A stretch of 64,000 nt of DNA from positions 8,899,487 through 8,963,486 of the forward strand of contig NC_049986.1 in the NCBI RefSeq assembly GCF_000003815.2, in the 5' to 3' direction. Shown one piece after another: positions 23,701 through 37,100 of the stretch. Below the pieces are notes generated by a model, which saw only the letters and a list, made by a program, of their open reading frames with translations, was not told where the DNA came from and did no database searches. Positions within the stretch are counted from its first letter, which is position 1; each line of letters starts with the position of its first letter. The position numbers were made by a program, and so were the translations under genes. The DNA is from Branchiostoma floridae (taxonomy: Eukaryota > Chordata > Leptocardii > Amphioxiformes > Branchiostomatidae).

Positions 23701-26700
23701 AAGTATTCTAAGTAATATGCGGGTTTTAAGCTTGCAAAACTACATAAACGTACAAGACTATAGCTAGTAACCTCAAAGTTTCATAGATCTATTTACCGCC
23801 AGTAACTTGAAAATTGTACTTATGGGTTCTGATTTATAGAAAAGAACCCGTGGATTGGTTCTGATTCATGCTTTTAGTACTTTTTATGCATAAATGATGG
23901 ATCATTTTCAAGTTTAAGTAGCGAGCGAGCCCCATTGTGCCGACAAGAACATTTCAAATTTAGTTTTATATAATGATGAAGACACCTTACATGTGACATA
24001 TCTAACTTGTTTAGCGGCATACGGAATTTCTTGTCTGTTCCCATTGAGCTGCCAACACCCTAAATATGCATAAACATACAAATACGGATTTGATTTATAT
24101 GTCATGAATAGATTCTATAATTCCGTTGACCAATGTCGTGCCAACGTGAATTTCTGCAGACACCGATGGATGCAATCCCGATCCGTGTGTTGCAATCGCT
24201 ACTTGTACCGACAATGCGGCTCCCATGACGGGTGCAGTCTGTACCTGTCCGCCAGGGTATCAGGGTGATGGTACAATTCTTGGGACCGGATGTACAGGTA
24301 GATTTCTGATGTTATTATGCTATCATACTAATGTACAAAGGAATGTGGTACCTTTCTTTTGTGTGCATATTACAAATACAAGAAAAAAAGTTGCGTGAAA
24401 TTTGAAGAAACGAGTAGATTTCACAATGTATATTTTGACCTCGATGTCTCATAGATTTGTTCCAAGCCCTAAACTGTTCAACTTATACATGATGACCTTG
24501 TTCCTGTACTTCATTATGCTGAATGTGAACCACGAGCTATACATAATCTATTCTTATCGTGCTTGCTATATGCAAACGATGTCGTTATATTTACTGAATC
24601 AGAAAAAGGGTTGCGTTGCTCGCCATCTGTACAAAATAGAAACTCCAAGTTGATTTAAAGAAAAGTCAAGTTATCACTTTCAACAAATCCATCCGAGAAG
24701 CTTCCTGTGAGTGAAATAGATTGCAATCAATTCAGGTCAAACAGGTCTTATCTCAAACCGTGTGCAATAGTGAAATAAAAAGGCTGTTTAAAGAGGCCAC
24801 ACAAATTTCTTCACATTCACTTAGAACAAAAAAAATAAGTCTTCTCCTAACATCACAAAACCCACAATCGTGCTACCGATGTAGCTGCGCTCTAGGGCAT
24901 CAAACAATTTGCATTGTGAGCACATTTACCTCTTTTCTACAGATATCGATGGATGCGATCCCAACCCGTGCGATGCCAATGCTGCCTGTGCAGACGTCCC
25001 AGCTCCTGGGACCGGTCAGGACTGTACGTGTAACACTGGGTATGAGGGAGATGGATACACATGTACAGGTAATAGAATGTCTTATTAAACATAATTGTGT
25101 GTGATTCTGTGTGTATGTTATTGTGTTTCTGTGTGTGTGTGTGTTATTGTGTGTGTGTTATTGTGTGTGTGCGTGTGTGTGTTATTGTGTGTGTGTGTGT
25201 TTGTGTGTGTGTTTGTGTGTAAAGAAAGAGTAATATGGGGGAACTGTAGACGGATCTTTATGATGTGTGTCTGTAGCTGTTGGAAATATAAAGAAATGAT
25301 TGGTTTGTGAGTTCTTTGAAATTGTATAGATTTATCAAACGCTGGTAACTGGACAATTGTATTTATGCTTTCTGATTAATAAAACGACCATGCTTGTAGT
25401 ATTTCTGGATGTTGTAGTATTTTTTAGTTTATGTGGCCAGCTATTTGCATCTTGCCCGCATTCGTTTTTTTTTTAAATTCTTTGTAGATACCGATGGGTG
25501 CGATCCCAACCCGTGCGATGCCAATGCTGTCTGTACAGACGTTGTAGCTCCTGGGACCGGTCAGGACTGTACGTGTAACGCTGGGTATGAGGGAGATGGA
25601 TACACATGTACAGGTAATATAATTCTTTGTTATGTGTAATTGTGTGTGTTTTAGTCTGTATTGTTTGTGTGTGCAGTATATTTGTAAATGCTGAAGCAGT
25701 TTCAAGTTTATGTAGCGACCTATTTCAAACTTTCTCATATTTTCTTCTGCAGATATCGATGGATGCGATCCCAACCCGTGCGATGCCAATGCTGCCTGTA
25801 CAGACGTTGCAGCTCCTGGGACCGGTCAGGACTGTTCTTGTAACACTGGGTATGAGGGAGATGGGTACACATGTACAGGTAATATAATTTTTTTATTGTG
25901 TGTGATTGTGTGCTTTTGTGTGTGTGTTTGTGAACAGAGATCAATTACGGATGTTACTGACAGACTGTAAATATTTTAATGCATTGGTGACTGCTCTGAA
26001 ATTTGAAGAAACGATTAGATTTCACAATGCATATTTTGACCTCGATGTCTCATAGATTTGTTCCAAGCCCTAAACTGTTCAACTTATCCATGACGACCTT
26101 GTTCCTGTACTTCATTATGTCGAATGTGAACCACGAGCTATACATAATCTATTCTTATCGCGCTTGTTATATGCAAACGATGTCGTTATATTTACTAAAT
26201 CAGAAAAGGGGTTGCGTTGCGCACCTTCTGCATATTAAGCGCCTTCTTTACAAAATAGAAACTGCAAGTTGATTTAAAGAAAACTTAAGTTATCACTTTC
26301 AACAAATCCATCCGAAAAGCTTCCTGTGTGTGAAGTAGATTGTAATTAATTCACGTCAAACACTTCTTGTCTCAAGCCGTGTGCAATAATGATATAAAAA
26401 GCTGTTTAAGGGGTCAATTTCTTCACATTCACTGAGAAAGAAAGAAAGAAAAAAATTATCGTGCGACCGTGCGACCGATGTGACCGCGCTCTAATGCATC
26501 AAACAATTCGCATTGTGAGCACATTTACCTCTTTTCTCCAGATATCGATGGATGCGATCCCAACCCGTGCGATGCCAATGCTGCCTGTGCAGACGTCCCA
26601 GCTCCTGGGACCGGTCAGGAGTGTACGTGTAACACTGGGTATTCGGGAGATGGGTACACTTGTACAGGTAATAGAATGTCTTATTACGCCTAATTGTTGT

Positions 26701-26737
26701 AACTGACGATTGTGTTTCTCTCTCTCTCTCTCTGTGT

Positions 26738-26771
<34 letters not shown>

Positions 26772-29700
26772 ATGCGTGTGTGTTGGTTGGTTTGTGAGTT
26801 CTTTGAAATTTTATAGATTCATCCGACGCTGGTAAATGGACAATTGTATTTATGCTTTCTGATTGTTAAAACGCCCATTCTTGTAGTATTTCTAGATGTT
26901 GTAGTATTTTCTAGTTCATGTGGCCAGCTATTTACATCTTGCCCGCATTCGTTTTTTTAAAATTCTTTGTAGATACCGATGGGTGCGATCCCAACCCGTG
27001 CGATGCCAATGCTGTCTGTACAGACGTTGTAGCTCCTGGGACCGGTCAGGACTGTTCGTGTAACGCTGGGTATGAGGGCGATGGATACACATGTACAGGT
27101 AATATAATTCTTTGTTATGTGTAATTACCTCCATGAAATGTCATGGAATGGAGGTTATATTTTCTGTTATGTGTCTGTCTGTGTAGATGATTACTCAAGA
27201 ACGGCTGGATGGATTGGTTTCATACTTGTTGTGTTGGTGGGGTGTGATCAAAGCTCGAATCGATGAGATCTTGGGAGCCGTATCTGTCGTTATAATTGAT
27301 GTAATAATATCAGAAATCACCCCTATATTTGAGATATATTGGTACAGACATCGTGCTTTATGTGTTTGTTAATGGGCTTAGCTGCAAGCAGATAGTGAGG
27401 TGACAGCTGTTTGAGGAACCCCCAGTAGTTTTATTTATGTCTGCTTAGGACTGTTTGAGATATTTGTAACAGTTGGCACAGTAGTTACCTCCGTGAAATG
27501 TCATGGAGGTTATATTTTCTGTTATGTGTCTCTGTCTGTGTACAAGATTACTCAAGAATGGCTGGATGGATTGGTTTCATACTTGTTCTGTTGGTGGGCT
27601 GTGATGCTCGAATCGATGTGATTTTGGGCGCCGTATCTGTCGTTATAATCGATGTAATAATATCAGAAATCCCCCCTATATCTGCGATATATTGGAACAG
27701 GCATCGTGCTTTAAGTGTTTGTTAATGGGCTCCAAGCAGATAGTGGGGTGATTTGTATGACAGCTGTTTGGGGAACCCCGAGTTTCTTTAATATGATAAT
27801 TAGTTTTATTTATGTCTGCTTAGGATATCATGGAGATGTGAAGCGTAAGTATAATTGTAAGAAGTTGAGGTACATTTAACGGTAATGCTTAACAGGTATG
27901 GATGTCTCACATACTGTACTGCTGATTTGAGTGACATGGTGATTAAAATGCCATTAGGTCCTCTCATCTTAGATGGGTTGGGTGTCAGAAGTTTTATGGG
28001 CGATACAGATGTTCTGATTTCGTTACGATAAAGGACAGTTGTTAGTTGTCTCTTTCGTAGCCAATGGTACTTGTTTTTTAGCAGACGGGGTTGGCGCCAA
28101 GTATTCATCTTACAGTTGATGTAGGGCTATCAGAGGAAAGTGTGCATCTCATTTTTGTACCGTGTGAACAGCTGATGTTATGACATATTGGTGGAAAATC
28201 AAATCACAATCTGACTAAAGTTGGCCACATCCCTTCTTCTTTCTGAGTTTCCCAACTTCCTCCCACCACACCGCTCTGAGGCACATAGTCGAACCTCAAT
28301 AATGTTGACAACCTTAGACAGTTTAAATGCCAAACATCAAGCTTAAGGAACACCACGTTACCATATGCCGTCGACCTCTTAAACGTACATTACACAATTA
28401 AGTGTCACATTTTAATAATTACTAATCAGATGGACATCCTCTGTGTCATTAAATAAATACACCACTACTTTCCCATAACATTTATAACCATTACTCTCAA
28501 ATACAACCGAAAAAACATACATACCATCCACAAAAAAGCAATAAATATTTCATGGAGGTATGAGGTCCCCGAACTCTAGTTGTGTGTGTTTTAGTCTGTA
28601 TTGTTTGTGTGTGCAGTATATTTGTAAATGCTGAAGCAGTTTCAAGTTTATGTAGCGACCTATTTCAATCTTTCTCATATTTTCTTCTGCAGATATCGAT
28701 GGATGCGATCCCAACCCGTGCGACGCCAATGCTGCCTGTACAGACGTCGCAGCTCCTGGGACCGGTCAGGACTGTTCTTGTAACACTGGGTATGAGGGAG
28801 ATGGGTACACATGTACAGGTAATATAATTTTTTTATTGTGTGTGGTCGTGTGCTTTTGTGTGTGTGTTTGTGAACAGAGATCAATTACGGATGTTACTGA
28901 CAGACTGTAAATATTTTAATGCATTGGTGAAAAACTGTTCTGAAATTTGAAGAAACGATTAGATTTCACAATGCATATTTTGACCTCGATGTCTCATAGA
29001 TTTGTTCCAAGCCCTAAACTGTTCAACTTATCCATGACGACCTTGTTCCTGTACTTCATTATGCCGAATGTGAACCACGAGCTATACATAATCTATTCTT
29101 ATCGTGCTTGCTATATGCAAACGATGTCGTTATATTTACTAAATCAAAAAAGGGGTTGCGTTGCGCACCTTCTGCATATTAAGCGCCTTCTTTACAAAAT
29201 AGAAACTGCAAGTTGATTTAAAGAAAACTTAAGTTATCACTTTCAACAAATCCATCCGAAAAGCTTCCTGTGTGTGAAGTAGATTGTAATTAAATCACGT
29301 CAAACACTTCTTGTCTCAAGCCGTGTGCAATAATGATATAAAAAGCTGTTTAAGGGGTCAAATTTCTTCACATTCACTGAGAAAGAAAGAAAGAAAAAAA
29401 TTATCGTGCGACCGATGTGACCGCTTTAAGGCATCAAACAATTCGCATTGTGAGCATATTTACCTCTTTCCTACAGATATCGATGGATGCGATCCCAACC
29501 CGTGCGATGCCAATGCTGCCTGTGCAGACGTTGCAGCTCCTGGGACCGGTCAGGACTGTACGTGTAACACTGGGTATTCGGGAGATGGGTACACATGTAC
29601 AGGTAATAGAATGTCTTATTCCGCCTAATTGTTGTAACTGACGATTGTGTTTCTCTGTGTGTGTGTGTGTGTGTGTAAGTGTGTGTGTGTGCGTGCATGC

Positions 29701-31123
29701 GTGTGTGTTAGTTGGTTTGTGAGTTCTTTGAAATTTTATAGATTCATCCGACGCTGGTAAATGGACAATTGTATTTATGCTTTCTGATTGTTAAAACGCC
29801 CATGCTTGTAGTATTTCTAGATGTTGTAGTATTTTCTTGTTCATGTGGCCAGCTATTTGCATCTTGCCCGCATTCTTTTTTTTTTAATTCTTTGTAGATA
29901 CCGATGGGTGCGATCCCAACCCGTGCGATGCCAATGCTGTCTGTACAGACGTTGTAGCTCCTGGGACCGGTCAGGACTGTTCGTGTAACGCTGGGTATGA
30001 GGGCGATGGATACACATGTACAGGTAATATAATTCTTTGTTATGTGTAATTGTGTGTGTTTTAGTCTGTATTGTTTGTGTGTGCAGTATATTTGTAAATG
30101 CTGAAGCAGTTTCAAGTTTATGTAGCGACCTATTTTAATCTTTCTCATATTTTCTTCTGCAGATATCGATGGATGTGATCCCAACCCGTGCGATGCCAAT
30201 GCTGCATGTGCAGACGTCGCAGCTCCTGGGACCGGTCAGGACTGTTCTTGTAACACTGGGTATGAGGGAGATGGGTACACCTGTACAGGTAATACAATTT
30301 TTTTATTGTGTGTGGTTGTGTGCTTTTGTGTGTCTGTTTGTGAACAGAGATCAATTACGGATGTTACTGACAGACTGTAAATATTTTTAATGCATTGGTA
30401 ACTGTTCTGAAATTTGAAGAAACGATTAGATTTCACAATGCATATTTTGACCTCGATGTCTCATAGATTTGTTCCAAGCCCTAAACTGTTCAACTTATCC
30501 ATGACGACCTTGTTCCTGTACTTCATTATGCTGAATGTGAACCACGAGCTATACATAATCTATTCTTATCGTGCTTACTATATGCAAACGATGTCGGTAT
30601 ATTTACTAAATCAGAAAAGGGGTTGCGTTGCGCACCTTCTGCATATTTAGCGCCTTCTTTACAAAATAGAAACTCCAAGTTGATTTAAAGAAAACTTAAG
30701 TTATCACTTTCAACAAATCCATCCGAGAAGCTTCCTGTGTGTGAAGTAGATTGTAATTAATTCACGTCAAACACTTCTTGTCTCAAGCCGTGTGCAATAA
30801 TGATATAAAAAGCTGTTTTATAAGGGGGTCACCCAAATTTCTTCACATTCACTGAGAAAGAAAGAAAAAAAATTATCGTGCGACCGATGTAACCGCTTTA
30901 AGGCATCAAACAATTCGCATTGTGAGCACATTTACCTCTTTCCTACAGATATCGATGGATGCGATCCCAACCCGTGCGATGCCAATGCTGCCTGTGCAGA
31001 CGTCCCAGCTCCTGGGACCGGTCAGGACTGTACGTGTAACACTGGGTATTCGGGAGATGGGTACACATGTACAGGTAATAGAATGTCTTATTCCGCCTAA
31101 TTGTTGTAACTGACTATTGTGTT

Positions 31124-31155
<32 letters not shown>

Positions 31156-34100
31156 TAAGTGTGTGTGTGTGCGTGCATGCGTGTGTGTTAGTTGGTTTGT
31201 GAGTTCTTTGAAATTTTATAGATTCATCCGACGCTGGTAAATGGATAATTGTATTTATGCTTTCTGATTGTTAAAACGCCCATGCTTGTAGTATTTCTAG
31301 ATGTTGTAGTATTTTCTAGTTTATTTGGACAGCTATTTACATCTTGCCCGCATTCGTTCTTTTTAAATTCTTTTGTAGATACCGATGGGTGCGATCCCAA
31401 CCCGTGCGATGCCAATGCTGCCTGTGCAGACGTTGCAGCTCCTGGGACCGGTCAGGACTGTACGTGTAACGCTGGGTATGAAGGAGATGGGTACACGTGT
31501 ACAGGTAATAATAATTCTTTGTTATGTGTAATTGTGTGTATTTCAGTCTGTATTGTTTGTGTGTGCAGTATATTTGTAAATGCTGAAGCAGTTTCAAGTT
31601 TATGTAGCGACCTATTTCAATCTTGTCCATATTTTCTTCTGCAGATATCGATGGATGTGATGGCGACCCGTGCGATGCCAATGCTGCCTGTACAGACGTC
31701 TCAGCTCCTGGGACCGGTCAAGACTGTACGTGTAACGCTGGGTATGAGGGAGATGGATACACATGTACAGGTAATATAATAATAATTATTATCTTTGATT
31801 GCGTGTAGTTCCATGCTTGCTATCTTTGTTATATGGTTAATGTAGTTTTTCTTATTTTTGTGGGAAGCTATCTATTTCCATAGTGCCCATGTTTTCTACA
31901 GATATCGATGGTTGCGATCCCAACCCGTGCGATGCCAATGCTGCATGTGCAGACGTCGCAGCTCCTGGGACCGGTCAGGACTGTACGTGTAACGCTGGGT
32001 ATGAGGGAGATGGATATACATGTACAGGTAATATAATTCTTTATCATATGTTATTGTGTAAGTGTGTTTGTGCTTGTGAGAGGAGATTAATTTGAGAAGC
32101 TGTTGACGAATTATTATATTGTTTTTCTGTTGGTTACATATTAAAGAAGCGATCAGATATTGACATCAACGTTTTAAAGATTCATTTATAGTACAGGTAA
32201 GTGGTCAAGTGTAGTTATGGGTTCTTAAAGATAAAACAGCCAACTTAGGGATATTTTTTATAAGTGTTTATTTTGCGACCTACTTGCTTCTTGCCCACTT
32301 TTACGTTATTTTCTGTAGACATCGATGGATGCGATCCCAACCCGTGCGATGCCAATGCTGCCTGTACAGACGTCGCAGCTCCTGGGACCGGTCAGGACTG
32401 TTCGTGTAACACTGGCTATGAGGGAGATGGGTACACATGTACAGGTAATATTATTCTTTATTTTGTGTTATATTGCGTTTGATTGCGTGTGTGTCTGGAT
32501 CGAGATTAATGAGGGAAGCTATTGACGAAACTTTATGATGTCCATTGTAAGAATAACTTTATTGCGCAACAATTGTAACAGTTACAATGTATGGCAATGT
32601 GAACAACTATATACTAATACAAATAACTAACAACTAATGTAATATAATATAACAGTATAAGCAATCTAGTGAGTATCATAAAGCATTATCTCGTTTTTGC
32701 AATGAGTTGTAAATGAATTGGCCAACGTAGGCAGATATATGAACAGGACATGATAATATCAAATGGAATACCTCTGACCTAACATGTGGCAGCACAATTT
32801 CGGACTTACATACAATATTTTGAAATAACTTTTGACGGTCTTCTTCATAAGTCGGACAATCCATTACAAAATGAAATTCATTTTCTATGTCATTATGGCA
32901 TGTGGGACAAAGTCTCTCATTGGCTGGTATGTTGTAGTGTCGGCCCTTTTCAATTTGTAAGGTGTGTGAACTAATCCTTAGTCTCGTTAGGTCATTTCTA
33001 AACAATTTGTTTTGAACGGATGAAAGATATGTTTCGAAACAGAATTCTTTTTTGATTTTACAATAAGTACTGAGTTTGTTAAAACTTCTTAATTCTTGTC
33101 TCCAACCAGAGAGAAACGTGTCTTGCAGACGGTTCTTAAATATATTTCCAAAACGGTTGGCATTAACAGCAGGATTAAGCCAAACATTTTGGAAACCATG
33201 TCTACTTAACATATCTTGCACATACACAGCCCAGTCTTTTTGTAGCTCAACAGAAGTATTATATGCTTTCTTTACAAGTCTGTCATTTGGGAGATTATGT
33301 AACCTAAGCCAGTATTTTATCATCTGTGTCTGTGAATCAATATAAAGTGGGAAAACCCCTAGCTCACCCCTGAGCGCGGCGTTGACAGAGCTTTTGGGTA
33401 CGCCGAGTGAAATTTTGCAATAATTCAAAAGCACAAATTCCAAATAAGAAATTTCATATGATATTTTTGGTTGCTCAAAAGTTATGTCCTGGTCTCTTAG
33501 TGTGTTTGATTGATACATAATGTTCAATTTGTCGCTGTATTTTTGAAACCGGACAAGGACAGGGCGAGTAGTGGAAGGGTCTTTTTTGCCAACACGAGAG
33601 GCTCTAAGGATATGAATTTCTGATCCCAGTAACGTACTGATAATCCTATTTATTGATTATCTGGTATTTTCATTTTCATATTCTTTTATCCCATAGAAAA
33701 TAAGGTCTCTTCCTTGTACAGTTGTTCCAAGGACTTCGCCACAATAAAGTAAAATCGGTTTTATGCAACTGTTGAATAATTCAAGAGCGAGCGGGATGGA
33801 TAAATGTTTGCAATATATAAAACTATTAGATTGTTAGCTCATAGTGCACTTTCAGATTATCACACGCTGTTTACTGGAAAATGTATCCATCGGTTCTGCT
33901 TAATAAAATACCCATGTTTGGAATGTATTTGTGAACGTTTGAGTATTTTCTAGTTTATGTAGCAAACCATTTTCTGCAGATATCGATGGGTGCGATCCCA
34001 ACCCGTGCGATGCCAATGCTGCCTGTGCAGACGTTGCAGCTCCTGGGACCGGTCAGGAATGCACGTGTAACGCTGGGTATGAGGGAAATGGATACATTTG

Positions 34101-37100
34101 TACAGGTAATGGTTTTCTTTATTATGTGTGACTGTGTGATTGTGTGTGAGTATGTGTGTGTGTATGTATGTGTGTGTGTGTGTGTCTCCGTTGTTTATGT
34201 GCGTGTATGTGTGTGAACAGAGATCAATTAGGGATGTTGCTGACAGATTTGAATGATTATCAATGCATTGGTAAGTTTTTAATGATATGAAGAAACGATT
34301 AGATTTTATTATTTAGATTTTACCTGAAAGTATCAAATAGTTACTTAGCACTGGCAACTTGACAATTGTACTTCTTGGATCTGAATAATAATACGTTCGT
34401 GCTGGCAGTTTTTCTATCAATTTCGGATAATTGACTAGTTGATGCATCAAACTATTCCCATCGTGACCAGAGTTAACTGTTTTCTACAGATATCGATGGT
34501 TGCGATCCCAACCCGTGCGATGCCAATGCTGCCTGTGCAGACGTCGCAGCTCCTGGGACCGGTCAAGACTGTTCATGTAACGCTGGGTATGAGGGAGATG
34601 GTTACACATGTACAGGTAATAATATTCTTTATTATGTGTTATTGTGTAAGTGTTTTTGTGCTTGTGAGAGGAGATTAATTTGAGAAGCTGTTGACGAATC
34701 ATTATATTGTTTTCTGTTGGTTAGATAAAGAAGCGATTAGATGTTGCAATCAATGTTTCAAACAAAAAATTCATTTAGTACAGGTAAGTGGTCAAGTGTA
34801 GCTATAGGTACTTTATGATAAAACGGCCAAATTTGGGATATTTGCTATGAGTAGTGTTTAATTTACGACCTTTTTGCAACTTTTTTTTTACCCACATTTA
34901 CCTTTTTTCTGCAGATATCGATGGATGCGATCCCAACCCGTGCGATGCCAATGCTGCCTGTGCAGACGTTCCAGCTCCTGGGACCGGTCAGGACTGCACG
35001 TGTAACACTGGGTATGAGGGAGATGGATACACATGTACAGGTATTATTATAATTCTATTTATCATCTGTTAATGTGCGTGTATGTACATGTGTGTGTGTG
35101 TGTGGTGGGGTGAAGAGACAACTGTACAATTTTAGTTATGGGTTCTCAATGATAAATCGCCAATATGCTTGTGTTATTATATCATGAATGTTGCAGTATT
35201 TTCTAGTATAGCGAGCTATCATACGTTTCAACGTCTTTTTCTCTGCAGATACCGATGGATGCGATCCCAACCCGTGCGATGCCAATGCTGCCTGTACAGA
35301 CGTTCCAGCTCCTGGGACCGGCCAGGACTGTTCATGTAATGCTGGGTATGAGGGAGATGGATACACATGTACAGGTAATGTAATTTTTTTGTACTATACG
35401 TGATTTTGTTATTTGTGTGTGTGTGTGTGTGTTTGTGTTTGTGACCAAAGACCAATCAGTGAAGCAAAGACTAGATTTTGACCTCAATGTTTCATATAGT
35501 TAATTAGCGCTTTTTATTTGATAATAACTTCAAACTTCATAAATCCACCAAGCGAGCGAAGCGAACTCGGTGGTTTCATTCGGTGGTTATAGCAAAGGAC
35601 CAGGCGTTATGACACCATATACACCTCGAGGTGGGTCATTAACCCTATTATCATATAGCCTACCCAAACTGACCCATTTAAGTGACAAATTCCTTTATAA
35701 AACATACAGCTTTTATTCAGCACATTGAATAAATTTGAACAGTGAATTTCAACAACATAAAACTTGTACGTGAAATGTCTTTCAGTTCCAAGGCTTCAAA
35801 TAATATAACAAAGTCGATTCATTATGTTACAAACGGTTGCACGCTCCGTATTTCTCCACTCGCCCATTCTCCAGTTTGTCGAGTTCGTTCGTATCAGGCG
35901 GTAAATCTCTGCCGGCTTTCCTGCGGCATTCCGGGATCCCTGTGCTTCACAGCTCTTGAGAATCTCGTTCACAACGAACTCAGACACGTCTTCCCCGAAG
36001 AAAGGTATCATTTTGGTCCTCCAGCGCCATGACCGCTACTGGGGTTCCAAAATGGCGGACCGATAACACCATTGTCGTCTGCGGACCGTTTAATTTGAAA
36101 GGGCGGGGGGTGCAAATAATTCTATTTTCAATTTTCAGTTTAAATTGTACATGACTTGAAATTGGATTTATTGTTTTAAATATTATAGGTAACTTAATGT
36201 TGTTTTAAGTCGGAAAATGTTTTCCTTGAACAAAGAAATACGCACTACTTATGATAATAGAGGGAGCCATCCCCCCTGCCATGCCTGTACTTATTCCCCT
36301 ATCTTGGCAGATGGGCAGATTCCTGGATATCTCATTCTGATTGGCTAGCGTCCTGTTTGTCTGTCCTTCTGATTGGTTGAAACTCTCAAAAGTCATTAAT
36401 GCACATGTGCATTAATGAAAACGATTAATGCACGGCAGCTGTTGATGATTTTCTATCTGTTACGGCGTCATAAACAGCATGAAAAGGGGCCTTCTGATTG
36501 GTCCACTTCCTCTGGGTATATGATAATTGTAGTTAATGGTTCTTAATAATGAAACGGCATTGTTTGCTTTATATTTCTATGAATTTGGGGGAATTGTCTA
36601 GCATTTCTAGCGACCTATTTCTATAGTACACACATTTACCTTCAGGTTTTTTTCTCCAGATATCGATGGCTGCGATCCCAACCCGTGCGATGCCAATGCT
36701 GCCTGTACAGACGTCGCAGCGCCCGGGACCGGTCAGGACTGTACGTGTAATACTGGGTATTCGGGAGATGGATACACATGTACAGGTATTTTAATTTTTC
36801 ATTATTTTTGATTGTGTAATTCATAGTCTATATTCTTGAATACAATTTGTACATTTCCTTTCCAAGAGCCTACGTATTTGATTTATACATAAGGAATATC
36901 TTCAGTAATCCAGTTGACCGATATCACGTCAACGTAAATTTCTGCAGACACTGATGGATGCAATCCCGATCCGTGTGTTGGAATCGCTACTTGTACCGAC
37001 AACGTGGCTCCCATGACGGGTGCAGTCTGTACCTGTCCGCCAGGGTATCACGGTGATGGTAAAGTTCATGGGACCGGATGCACAGGTATGCTTAATGATG

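Noticed and set aside
25088-25310. Cys/Val-rich open frame after EGF exon 2
   Set aside because: It is a translation of a TG microsatellite.
35742-36032. Open frames of 96 (plus) and 71 (minus) codons in an EGF intron
   Set aside because: No recognised domain, no splice support, and on both strands of the same GC-richer insert; most likely a mobile-element remnant.
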